Shown in pieces: positions 1 through 7,997 of a stretch of DNA of 64,000 nt. Source of the DNA: Rhodospirillaceae bacterium (lineage in GTDB: Bacteria; Pseudomonadota; Alphaproteobacteria; SP197); contig PBNE01000006.1 in NCBI GenBank assembly GCA_002722885.1, positions 23,690-87,689 on the forward strand, in the 5' to 3' direction. A program made the translations under genes and the position numbers. Each line of letters begins with the position of its first letter. Positions within the stretch are counted from its first letter, which is position 1. The notes beneath the pieces are model-generated. The model worked only from the letters and a program-made list of their open reading frames with translations, had not been told where the DNA came from and did not search any database.

Positions 1-51
1 AACCGGTTAACGCGCGGCGGCGGACCCGGAAAGTCAGGACCTGCAGACTGA

Positions 52-87
52 ACGGGACCACTTGTAACGAGTGGTCCCGTTTTTCTT
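52..87 (+). terminator. Rho-independent terminator
   Basis: A perfect 11-bp stem (ACGGGACCACT at 52-62 pairing with 70-80) with a 7-nt loop is followed directly by TTTTCTT. It probably ends a transcript entering from the left of the window. The stem is perfect and has a T tract on the plus-strand side, so orientation is clear. Confidence 0.9.
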
Positions 88-222
88 GGCCGGGTGTTAT
101 GGCTGCCACACTCCGGCCAGCCCAGGTTAATGACTTGGCAAGCTTCCATGCCTAGGTTACTGGTTGGCGTCCGGGGGCATCATGCCCTAAACTGGCACAG
201 ACGACTCGAAGAGAGATCGGGT

Positions 223-434
223 ATGTTACGAATCGTTCACAAACGGCTGCGCCGGATTGCGGCTCCCTACATCCGCAACGAAGATGGCGTCACGGCCATC
301 GAGTACGGGCTGATCGCTCCAGCGTTGCGGTGGCCTTCGTGACGATTGCCATTCTTCTCAGTGAGGATGTCGGCGGCATGTTCACCCGTCTGTCCGACGC
401 CGTGAACGATGCGGTGAGTGGCGGCGGGGACTGA
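223..434 (+). pseudogene. Frameshifted Flp/Fap-type pilin
   Basis: Flp pilins are small subunits of tight-adherence (Tad) pili, with a short positively charged leader, a Glu-Tyr pair near the processing site and one hydrophobic helix. The start at 223 gives MLRIVHKRLRR, then NEDGVTAIEYGLIA, the family's diagnostic stretch. The frame then runs into PALRWPS and stops at 342. In the third frame, from about 324, the expected hydrophobic helix resumes (VAVAFVTIAILLSEDVGG) and continues to an Asp-rich tail ending at 434. A small indel near 317-324 therefore splits one pilin of about 70 residues. No tad or cpa assembly genes are in the window. The gene is probably inactive, unless the indel is a sequencing error. 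Confidence 0.75.
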
Positions 435-543
435 TCCAACCGTCTTTCTGTTCCTGATCCGCCGGAAGGCTCGTAGCCCCGAATCGGCTATGTCACAAAC
501 AGAGCACTCCGCCGTCTGACGACCTTTTTCACAGGAACCGCTG

Positions 544-1569
544 GTGACCATTATCGATCTGCCTCACGACCAGCGCCTCGGCCATCTGCTGAGCGAATGT
601 GACGTTCTCGTTGCCGACGGCGCCGTGGGAACGAATCTGTTTGCCCTGGGCCTCGAGACCGGCGATTCGCCCGAGCTCTGGAATGTAGATCACCCCGACA
701 GGGTGATCCGCCATCACCAGGCCATGGTCGACGCCCGCGCCGACATCATCCTGACCAACACCTTCGGCGGTACCCGCAACCGGCTGAAGCTGCACAAGTC
801 CGACGATCGTGTGGCCGAGCTCAACACGGCTGCCGTGCGCCTGGCCCGCCAGGTCGCCGATGGCGCCGACCATCCCGTGCTGGTCGCGGGATCGATGGGC
901 CCCACGGGCGAGATCATGGAACCTGCAGGCACGCTGACGCCCGAAGCCGCGATATCGGCCTTCACCGAACAGGCCGCCGCGCTGGCCGCCGGCGGAGTCG
1001 ATGTTCTCTGGATCGAGACGATCTCGTGCGAAGAGGAAGCCGCCGCGGCGATCGACGGTGCGGCCCGCACCGGCCTGCCGATCGTCTGCACCATGACCTT
1101 CGACACCAACGGCCGCACCATGATGGGCGTGACGCCCGAGGCGGCCGCGGTGTTCTACACCAGCGCCTGGCCGGAATTGGCGGCCTTTGGCGCCAACTGC
1201 GGCAACGGCTTCGGCGAGCTGGTCGCTGCCGTCGCTGGGATCGATGTGGCCTGTGACAGCGACCGCGTTCTTGTCGCCAAGGCCAACTGCGGCATCCCCG
1301 AATATGTCGACGGCGATATCCGCTACACCGGCACGCCGGAGATGATGAAGAGCTATGCCAGGCTGGCGCGCGACGCTGGTGCGCGCATCATCGGCGGTTG
1401 TTGCGGCTCCACGCCTGCGCATATCGCCGCCCTGGTCGAAGCGCTCGACGGCTACCCGCGCGGCGAACGGCCGACACTGGAGGCAATCGACGCCACGCTG
1501 GGGCTCTCCTGGGCCGCCCCTCGGTTGGACGGCGAAGGCCGTCAGCGTCGCTCCCGCCGCCGCGCCTGA
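544..1569 (+). CDS. bmt: Betaine/methyl-donor homocysteine S-methyltransferase
   Basis: A zinc-dependent methyltransferase of the Pfam S-methyl_trans family that transfers a methyl group to homocysteine to form methionine in the cytoplasm. At 341 residues it has the usual length. The N terminus carries VADGAVGTNLF, and GSMGPTGEIMEP follows. The three zinc ligands are visible: Cys219 in GANCGNG and Cys286-Cys287 in GGCCGST. The start is GTG at 544; no in-frame ATG precedes it. The methyl donor cannot be read from the sequence. Similarity in length and N terminus to the alphaproteobacterial betaine-type enzyme favours betaine, with S-methylmethionine (MmuM-like) as the alternative. Confidence 0.85.
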   Translation: MTIIDLPHDQRLGHLLSECDVLVADGAVGTNLFALGLETGDSPELWNVDHPDRVIRHHQAMVDARADIILTNTFGGTRNRLKLHKSDDRVAELNTAAVRLARQVADGADHPVLVAGSMGPTGEIMEPAGTLTPEAAISAFTEQAAALAAGGVDVLWIETISCEEEAAAAIDGAARTGLPIVCTMTFDTNGRTMMGVTPEAAAVFYTSAWPELAAFGANCGNGFGELVAAVAGIDVACDSDRVLVAKANCGIPEYVDGDIRYTGTPEMMKSYARLARDAGARIIGGCCGSTPAHIAALVEALDGYPRGERPTLEAIDATLGLSWAAPRLDGEGRQRRSRRRA

Positions 1570-1691
1570 CGGCAGGCTCTTTCTGCAGCGCACAATTTCT
1601 CACGCGCCGGGATCACAGGCCTTGCAGCGTGTTTCGTCCTGACTATGCTGCGGCGCACAATTTTCCACCAATCCGCGCTGGAGTGCCCCTG

Positions 1692-2123
1692 ATGTCTGAC
1701 GTTGCCGGCGATCCCCTTGCCAACATTTCCGTCGGCCAGTCCGACAGCTACACCCGCACCATCACCGATGCCGACATTGTGCTCTTCGCCGGGGTCTCCG
1801 GCGACGACAACCCGGTTCACATCAACGAGCCCTGGGCCGCCGCCGCCATGTTCAAGGGCCGCATCGCCCATGGCATGCTGTCGGCAAGCTACATCTCGAC
1901 CGTCATCGGCACCCGCCTGCCCGGTCCCGGCACGATCTACATGGGCCAGTCCCTGAAGTTCAAAGCCCCGGTCCGCATCGGCGACACGGTCACCGCCACC
2001 GTCACCGTGCGTGAGATCAACGAGGAAAAGCGCCGCTTGACCCTCGACACCGTCTGCACCGTCGGTCAGACCGTCGTGATCGATGGCGAAGCCATGGTGA
2101 TGCTGCCGAAACCGTTATCCTGA
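1692..2123 (+). CDS. MaoC-like (R)-specific enoyl-CoA hydratase
   Basis: A 143-residue single hotdog-fold protein. The hydratase signature is present as SGDDNPVHINEPWA, with the catalytic pair at about Asp38 and His43, followed by GRIAHGML, which is typical of (R)-hydratases such as PhaJ. Such enzymes hydrate trans-2-enoyl-CoA to (R)-3-hydroxyacyl-CoA, feeding polyhydroxyalkanoate or fatty-acid metabolism. The ATG at 1692 is chosen because the open frame further upstream overlaps the preceding gene and does not resemble the family. No phaC or other PHA gene lies nearby, so the physiological substrate is uncertain. Confidence 0.85.
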   Translation: MSDVAGDPLANISVGQSDSYTRTITDADIVLFAGVSGDDNPVHINEPWAAAAMFKGRIAHGMLSASYISTVIGTRLPGPGTIYMGQSLKFKAPVRIGDTVTATVTVREINEEKRRLTLDTVCTVGQTVVIDGEAMVMLPKPLS

Positions 2124-2136
2124 CGCCAGAAAAAAC

Positions 2137-2153
2137 TCCCGCCCCGGGCGGGA
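2137..2153. other. Short GC-rich hairpin between the hydratase gene and ribF
   Basis: TCCCGCC pairs with GGCGGGA around a very short loop. The run of A just before it means that, on the minus strand, the hairpin would be followed by T residues. Both flanking genes lie on the plus strand, so its role is unclear. Confidence 0.3.
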
Positions 2154-2171
2154 ATCCGCTACCACACAGCT

Positions 2172-3155
2172 ATGCGTATCCTGCGGCATTCCGGCGACAC
2201 GCCCCATGACCTGAAGGGCGCGGTGATCGCCCTCGGCAACTTCGATGGCGTCCATCGCGGTCATGCCAGTGTGATCGCACATGCGCAGGAGATCGCACGG
2301 GAGAAGGGCGTGCCTAGCGGGATCGTCACCTTTGAGCCGCATCCGCGCAGCTTCTTCGCCGGCACCGCCTCGCCGTTCCGGCTGACGCCGTTTCGCCAGA
2401 AGGCGCGGCTGCTCGACGCCATGGGTCTCGACTTCATGGCCAACCTGCGTTTCGATCCCGCGATGGCCGGCCGCCTGGCCCAGGACTTCGTGGTCGAGAT
2501 GCTGGTCGGCGGGCTCGGTGTCAGCCATGTCGTCACCGGTCCCGGCTTTGTCTTCGGCAAGGGTCGGCGTGGCAACGGTTACATCCTAGAGCGCATGGGC
2601 GAGCGGGAGGGCTTCGGCTACACCGAAGCACCGATTTTCAGCCACCCCGACAAGAAGGTCTCCTCGACCACGATCCGCGTGCTGCTGCGCCGCGGCCAGG
2701 TCTCCGATGCGGCCGATCTTTTGGGTCATCCCTGGAGCTACGAGGCGCGGGTCGAGTCCGGTGAGCAACGCGGCCGCCAGATGGGTTTCCCCACCGCCAA
2801 CCAGGCGCTCGACGGCCACCTCCACCCCGGCCCCGGCATCTACGCCGTGCGTGCCGGCATCGTCGGCGCGCAAGGCACCCAATGGCATGACGCCGCCGCC
2901 TACATCGGCACCCGCCCGACCTTCAACGGCGAAACCGTCCTGCTCGAAACCAACCTCTTCGATTTCTCGGGCGACCTCTACGGCAAACGCCTCCGCGTCG
3001 CCTTCATCGAACGCGTGCGCAAAGACATGACCTTCCGTGGCATGGAGGCGCTGGCCAAGCAGATGGAAGAGGATTGCAACAGATCCCGCGACGTGCTGGC
3101 TGGGCTCGTGGGGCGCAGTGAACCCCATCCCGGTGAGTTGCCGTCTTCTGACTGA
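2172..3155 (+). CDS. ribF: Bifunctional riboflavin kinase/FAD synthetase
   Basis: Makes FMN from riboflavin and then FAD from FMN. The 327-residue length fits the two-domain bacterial enzyme. The N-terminal adenylyltransferase half shows GNFDGVHRGH and TFEPHPRSFF. The C-terminal kinase half shows GFPTAN and ETNLFDFSGDLYG. The start at 2172 leaves only a few residues before the first strand, as is normal. It lies upstream of ileS in the same direction, an arrangement common in Proteobacteria, with 165 bp between the two genes. Confidence 0.96.
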   Translation: MRILRHSGDTPHDLKGAVIALGNFDGVHRGHASVIAHAQEIAREKGVPSGIVTFEPHPRSFFAGTASPFRLTPFRQKARLLDAMGLDFMANLRFDPAMAGRLAQDFVVEMLVGGLGVSHVVTGPGFVFGKGRRGNGYILERMGEREGFGYTEAPIFSHPDKKVSSTTIRVLLRRGQVSDAADLLGHPWSYEARVESGEQRGRQMGFPTANQALDGHLHPGPGIYAVRAGIVGAQGTQWHDAAAYIGTRPTFNGETVLLETNLFDFSGDLYGKRLRVAFIERVRKDMTFRGMEALAKQMEEDCNRSRDVLAGLVGRSEPHPGELPSSD

Positions 3156-3320
3156 CCGCCAACCTCGACACCCCCTGTTCCCGGTGGTAAACCGCGCGCT
3201 ATGTTGATGAGGCCTGTGATAGCAGCCAGCCTGCGAATTATGGACCCGGCTCTCGCCTGAGGGCCGGGCGCTTCCGTACTTCGATCTCCTTCCGCTTCAT
3301 CACATCAGCCGGAAAATTTC

Positions 3321-6170
3321 ATGACCGCCGACTACAAGCAGACTCTGTTCCTGCCGCAGACCGAGTTCCCGATGCGCGCCGGGCTTCCGAATAAGGAGCC
3401 CGAGATCCTGGCGCGCTGGGCCGAGAACGATCTCTATCGTCAGCTTCGCGCCGATTCCAAGGGCCGCGAGAAATTCATCCTGCATGACGGCCCTCCCTAT
3501 GCGAACGGCCACCTTCATATCGGCCACGCGCTCAACAAGATCCTCAAGGACGTCATCAATCGCAGCCAGCAGATGCTGGGCAAGGACGCGAACTACGTGC
3601 CGGGCTGGGACTGCCACGGTCTGCCCATCGAGTGGAAGATCGAGGAGCAGTATCGTGCCGCCGGCAAGGACAAGGACGAGGTCGATGTCGTCGCGTTCCG
3701 GCGTGAGTGCCGCGACTTCGCTGACCACTGGATCGAGGTCCAGAAGGATGAGTTTAAGCGCCTGGGCGTGATCGGCGACTGGGATGATCCCTATCTCACC
3801 ATGGCCTATCCTGCCGAGGCGCAGATCGTGCGTGAGCTCGGCAAGTTCGTCATGTCGGGCGATCTCTACCGCGGCTCCAAGCCGGTGATGTGGTCCTGTG
3901 TCGAAAAGACCGCGCTGGCCGAGGCCGAGGTCGAGTATCACGAGCACAAGTCGCCCACGATCGATGTCGCCTTACCCGTGGCGTCGACCCCGACCACAGC
4001 GCTTGAGGGTGCGGCGATCGTGATCTGGACCACGACGCCCTGGACCATCCCGGGCAACCGCGCGATCGCCTACGGCAAGGGCTTCGACTACCGCCTGATC
4101 GAGGTCACCGAGGTGGGCGAGAAGTCCGGTGCCAGCATCGGCCAGAAGATCGTTCTGGTCGCCGAGCTGATGGATGAGGCGCTGCAGCGTTGCGCCATCA
4201 CCGGCCACACCGAACTCGGCACGATCACTAGCGGCCAGCTGGCCGGCACAATCTGCAGCCATCCGTTCCGGGGCCAGGGTTACGACTTCGACGTGCCGCT
4301 GCTCGAGGGCGGTCATGTCACCACCGAACAGGGCACCGGCTTCGTCCATATCGCACCGGGCCACGGCGCCGATGACTGGGTGTTGGGCATGTCCAACGGC
4401 ATCGAGGTGCCGCATACGGTGGGCGAGGACGGCAGCTACTTCGACCATGTCCCGCTGTTTGCCGGGGCCCGCGTGCTCACCGTCGACGGCAAGGACGGCG
4501 ATGCCAACGGCCGGGTGATCAAGGCGCTCATCGAGTCCGGCTGTCTGCTCGGCAAGGGCAGCCTGCGCCACAGCTATCCCCATTCCTGGCGTTCGAAGGC
4601 GCCGCTGATCTTCCGCAACACGAGCCAGTGGTTTGTCTCGATGGAATCGGGCGGCCTGCGCGACACCGCGCTCAAGGCGATCGATGACACCCGCTGGGTT
4701 CCGCAGAGCGGTCATGCGCGGATCCGCGGCATGATCGAAACCCGGCCCGACTGGGTGCTCAGCCGCCAGCGCGCCTGGGGTGTGCCGATTGCCGTCTTCG
4801 TTCACAAGGAAACGGGCGAGATTCTGCGCGACCAGGCTGTGATCGACCGCATCGCCGACGCTGTCGAAGAAGAGGGTGCCGATGCCTGGTTTGCGTCAGA
4901 TCCTCAGCGCTTCCTGGGCAACGAATACGACGCCGACGATTACGAGCAGGTCATGGACATCCTCGATGTCTGGTTCGATTCCGGCTCGACCCATGCCTTC
5001 TGCCTGGAACAGCGCGAGGATCTGGCCTGGCCCGCCTCGCTTTATCTTGAAGGCTCGGATCAGCATCGCGGCTGGTTCCATTCCTCGCTGCTGGAAAGCT
5101 GCGGCACCCGTGGCCGCGCGCCCTATGACGCCGTGCTCACCCACGGCTTCGTCATGGACGGCGAGGGCCGCAAGATGTCCAAGTCCCTGGGCAATGTGGT
5201 CGCGCCCCAGGAGGTCATCGAACAGTACGGTGCCGATATCCTTAGGGTCTGGGTCGTCAGTGCGGACTACTCCGAGGACCTGCGGATCTCGGGCGAGATC
5301 GTGAAGTACCAGGCCGATAGTTATCGCCGCCTGCGCAACACCCTGCGCTTCCTGCTGGGCAATCTCGCCGGTTTCGAGGACGACGAGCGGCTCGCCGTAG
5401 AGGATATGCCGGAGCTGGAACGCTGGGTCCTGCATCGCCTGCACGAGCTCGACAAGCTGATCCGCAAGGCCTGCGACGATTTCGATTTTCATACGATGTT
5501 TGTGGCGCTGCACAACTTCTGTGCCACGGATCTTTCTGCCTTCTACTTCGACATCCGCAAGGACGCGCTCTATTGCGATGCCGCCAACGCGACACGCCGT
5601 CGCGCCTGCCGCACGGTGCTCGACGAGCTGTTCTCATGCCTGACGGCTTGGATGGCACCGATCCTGTGTTTCACCGCCGAAGAGGCCTGGCTGCAGCGTT
5701 TCCCCGATCAGAACGACAGCGTGCACCGCCGCCTGTTCCCCGATGTGCCCGATGCCTGGCGCGACGACGATCTTGCCGCCAAGTGGCAGGTGATCCGCCG
5801 CCTGCGCCGCGTCGTGACCGGCGCGCTGGAGGTCGAACGGCGCGAGAAACGCATTGGCGCCAGCCTGCAGGCCCATCCCCACGTCTATGCCACGGCGGCT
5901 GACATCGCCGCGCTCAAGGGTCTCGACCTCGACGAGATCGCGATCGCGTCTCAGGCCACCCTGATCGAAGGCGAGGCGCCTGCTGACGCCTTCCGTCTCG
6001 ACGATGTGCCAGGCATCGGCGTTGTCGCAAAGATGGCCGACGGGGCGCGCTGCGAACGTTGCTGGAAGGTGCTCGAAGAGGTCGGCTCCGACCCTATCGT
6101 CGATGACCTCTGTAGCCGCTGCGCCCGGTCCGTTGCCGAGATCGCCGATGTTTCGGAGGTCGGCAACTGA
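3321..6170 (+). CDS. ileS: Isoleucyl-tRNA synthetase
   Basis: Charges tRNA-Ile with isoleucine. This 949-residue class I synthetase has the HIGH motif at 66-69 and KMSKS at 618-622. The editing domain is present between them (IVIWTTTPWTIPGN, TGFVHIAPGHG), with the anticodon-binding domain after KMSKS. A C-terminal zinc finger (CERCW...CSRC) is also present. Its stop codon overlaps the proposed lspA start, so the two are probably translationally coupled. Confidence 0.98.
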   Translation: MTADYKQTLFLPQTEFPMRAGLPNKEPEILARWAENDLYRQLRADSKGREKFILHDGPPYANGHLHIGHALNKILKDVINRSQQMLGKDANYVPGWDCHGLPIEWKIEEQYRAAGKDKDEVDVVAFRRECRDFADHWIEVQKDEFKRLGVIGDWDDPYLTMAYPAEAQIVRELGKFVMSGDLYRGSKPVMWSCVEKTALAEAEVEYHEHKSPTIDVALPVASTPTTALEGAAIVIWTTTPWTIPGNRAIAYGKGFDYRLIEVTEVGEKSGASIGQKIVLVAELMDEALQRCAITGHTELGTITSGQLAGTICSHPFRGQGYDFDVPLLEGGHVTTEQGTGFVHIAPGHGADDWVLGMSNGIEVPHTVGEDGSYFDHVPLFAGARVLTVDGKDGDANGRVIKALIESGCLLGKGSLRHSYPHSWRSKAPLIFRNTSQWFVSMESGGLRDTALKAIDDTRWVPQSGHARIRGMIETRPDWVLSRQRAWGVPIAVFVHKETGEILRDQAVIDRIADAVEEEGADAWFASDPQRFLGNEYDADDYEQVMDILDVWFDSGSTHAFCLEQREDLAWPASLYLEGSDQHRGWFHSSLLESCGTRGRAPYDAVLTHGFVMDGEGRKMSKSLGNVVAPQEVIEQYGADILRVWVVSADYSEDLRISGEIVKYQADSYRRLRNTLRFLLGNLAGFEDDERLAVEDMPELERWVLHRLHELDKLIRKACDDFDFHTMFVALHNFCATDLSAFYFDIRKDALYCDAANATRRRACRTVLDELFSCLTAWMAPILCFTAEEAWLQRFPDQNDSVHRRLFPDVPDAWRDDDLAAKWQVIRRLRRVVTGALEVERREKRIGASLQAHPHVYATAADIAALKGLDLDEIAIASQATLIEGEAPADAFRLDDVPGIGVVAKMADGARCERCWKVLEEVGSDPIVDDLCSRCARSVAEIADVSEVGN

Positions 6171-6664
6171 CTCCGTCGTCCGCATTTAGGCTGGGGCTTG
6201 CCATCGCCGTGGTCGTTGTCGGGCTCGATCAGGCCTCGAAGGCCGTGTTGATCGAATTCCTCAACGATCTCAACTTCGAGCCCATCCGGATCACCGGGTT
6301 CTTCAACATCGTGATGGTCTGGAACCGGGGTGTCAGCTTCGGACTTCTGGGCAGCGGGGAAGAGCTCACTCGCTGGCTGCTCACGGCCTTTGCGCTCGCG
6401 GTGGCCTGCGGTCTGCTCTGGTGGATACGCAAGCAGGAACGGCGTTTTGCGGTTGTTGCCATAGCATTGGTCGCCGGCGGCGCGGTGGGCAACGCCATCG
6501 ACCGCATCGTCTATGGCGCGGTGGCCGACTTTTTCGATGTTCACGTCGCCGGCTGGTCCTGGCCCGCCTTCAACATCGCCGACTCGGCGATCACAATCGG
6601 CGTTGTCATGCTGGTGATCGATGCCTTGTTGGCGCCGAAATCCGACCGTAAGGTGCAGCCATGA
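6167..6664 (+). CDS. lspA: Lipoprotein signal peptidase II
   Basis: An inner-membrane aspartyl protease that cleaves signal peptides from prolipoproteins. The catalytic signatures are visible: VGNAIDR with the first Asp and FNIADS with the second. Hydrophobic segments fit the four-helix family. The first ordinary start, GTG at 6209, would cut the first membrane helix. A better start is CTG at 6167, overlapping the ileS stop as CTGA with GGAGG at 6155-6159 seven bases upstream. It adds MTPSSAFRLGLAIA and restores the helix. A CTG start is rare, so the 5' end stays open. The two genes that follow encode lipoproteins, likely substrates of this enzyme. Confidence 0.9.
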   Translation: MTPSSAFRLGLAIAVVVVGLDQASKAVLIEFLNDLNFEPIRITGFFNIVMVWNRGVSFGLLGSGEELTRWLLTAFALAVACGLLWWIRKQERRFAVVAIALVAGGAVGNAIDRIVYGAVADFFDVHVAGWSWPAFNIADSAITIGVVMLVIDALLAPKSDRKVQP

Positions 6665-7251
6665 TGTCAGGCCCCTTTCAGACCCTTGCCCGCCTTGCTG
6701 CCGTGACCGTTCTGGCGTTCGCTATCACGGCCTGCACCGGTGTCCGCGAACGGTTGGGGCTGGTGGCGCAGGCCCCCAACGAGTTCAACGTCGTGACCCG
6801 TGCGCCGCTGCGTGTTCCGCCCACGCTGGAGGAGCTTCCCGTTCCCCAGCCCGGTCTGGCGCGCCCGCAGGAACTGCAGCCCACCGAAGAGGCGCAAATT
6901 GCCCTGTTCGGCAACGTGCTCGCCGACGGCAGCAGCAGCACGGGCGAGAGAATTCTTGTCGCCGAAGCCGCCGAGGCAGCCCTGACCGCCTCCGGCGACG
7001 TGACGATCGACCCCAACATCCGGGGCATCATCGACGAGGAACACACCTACATCCTCAACGATTCAACCTGGCTTGAGGACATCAACCCCATGACTTCCCG
7101 GGGCGATCCCACCGAGGTGCTGATCGATGTCGCCAAGGAACGTGAACGCCTGCAGAAGAACGCGGCGCTGGGCCTGCCCGCCAATGCCGGCAATTTTGAA
7201 GGGGTGATCGTGGTCGAGGAGGAAAAGGCCCTGTTTGAGGATCTATTCTGA
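6661..7251 (+). CDS. DUF3035 lipoprotein (BamF-type)
   Basis: A predicted outer-membrane lipoprotein of 196 residues. The signal peptide ends in AFAITAC, with the lipobox Cys at about residue 21. The mature start contains APNEFNVVTRAPLRVPP, the conserved core of the DUF3035 family. From memory, members of this family have been named BamF, a beta-barrel assembly accessory lipoprotein in Caulobacter. The function here is by family only. The start overlaps the lspA stop as ATGA, indicating translational coupling with the peptidase that would process it. Confidence 0.85.
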   Translation: MMSGPFQTLARLAAVTVLAFAITACTGVRERLGLVAQAPNEFNVVTRAPLRVPPTLEELPVPQPGLARPQELQPTEEAQIALFGNVLADGSSSTGERILVAEAAEAALTASGDVTIDPNIRGIIDEEHTYILNDSTWLEDINPMTSRGDPTEVLIDVAKERERLQKNAALGLPANAGNFEGVIVVEEEKALFEDLF

Positions 7252-7253
7252 TC

Positions 7254-7769
7254 ATGGTGCGATACACGCTTACTCAGGCCGTTGCGGCGGCGGCCCTGAC
7301 TCTGGCACTGGCGGCCTGCGGCGGGGCTGAGCCCCTGCAGGGTCGTGGCTACCAGCCACCCAGTGAGGTGACATCCTCGCGCGCCGTCTCGCTCATCGTT
7401 CCGCCGGGCTATGGTTTGCGGCCCGATGCGGAAAGCGCCGAAGTCGTTGCCGGCATCACAGTGATCGACCAGCAGGAGCCCGAGACCCTCCAGATTTCGT
7501 CGCTCAACACGACACTTGGTGAAGAGTTGCTGATGACGTGGGCCGGCGTGCTGGAGGCCGATCCCACTATCCGCGCCACGCTCAATCGCGAGAACGCGCT
7601 GCTTGTCGGGCAACCGCTCTTTGTCGAAGAGCTGTTGTTCGGCAGCTATCCCGCAGCCGGCGCGATCGAGTTGGAGCAGGGCGACGAGGTGGTGCCCGAG
7701 GTCTTGATCGAAACGCCCGATGAGCCGGGCTGGTTCGAGAAGGCGTGGGAGAGCCTGGGCACAAGCTGA
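7254..7769 (+). CDS. Second small lipoprotein, distantly DUF3035-like
   Basis: A predicted 171-residue lipoprotein with signal peptide ending LALAAC. The mature N-terminal region VSLIVPPGYGLRPD resembles the VTRAPLRVPP core of the preceding gene, suggesting an old duplication. The C-terminal half is acidic, ending in a Trp-containing amphipathic stretch (EPGWFEKAWESLG). It starts 2 bp after the preceding stop, so it belongs to the same transcript. No catalytic motif is visible. It may work with the neighbouring lipoprotein at the outer membrane, but that is an inference from position. Confidence 0.75.
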   Translation: MVRYTLTQAVAAAALTLALAACGGAEPLQGRGYQPPSEVTSSRAVSLIVPPGYGLRPDAESAEVVAGITVIDQQEPETLQISSLNTTLGEELLMTWAGVLEADPTIRATLNRENALLVGQPLFVEELLFGSYPAAGAIELEQGDEVVPEVLIETPDEPGWFEKAWESLGTS

Positions 7770-7898
7770 TCCCAGCCGGCTCACAGTCCTGTCATCTGCC
7801 TTGCCTTCGCCGCAATAGGGCCATAGATCGGGTCGCGAAGAGTTCGGATCGTTTGTGACCTGATTTCTTCGCGTGAATCCGATCTACTCTATTGAGGC

Positions 7899-7959
7899 GG
7901 AGCAGATTCATGCATCAAGTCTGTATCGGCGACGATGCAGACTTGATGCGATCTGCTCC
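7899..7959. repeat. Long bulged hairpin, family copy 1
   Basis: GGAGCAGAT (7899-7907) pairs with ATCTGCTCC (7951-7959). A TCA bulge at 7908-7910 follows, then TGCATCAAGTCTG (7911-7923) pairs with 7938-7950. The loop can fold further through ATCG/CGAT to a GCGA tetraloop. The element lies 39 bp before an M16 peptidase gene. It shares its outer stem and TCA bulge with the hairpin at 56896-56964. A looser 8-bp inverted repeat lies just upstream at 7834-7873. With no T tract it is not an ordinary terminator. Confidence 0.75.
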
Positions 7960-7997
7960 AGCTCACATCGCACGTTCAATCGAACTGGATAAGACCG

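Noticed and set aside
529..1593. Long antisense open frame opposite the homocysteine methyltransferase gene
   Set aside because: Low-complexity Arg/Gly/Asp composition typical of the reverse frame of a GC-rich gene, with no recognisable family. Similar shadows occur opposite most genes here.
2137..2153. Minus-strand terminator between the hydratase gene and ribF
   Set aside because: The hairpin has T residues only on the minus-strand side, but there is no minus-strand gene to terminate. Kept only as a weak hairpin.
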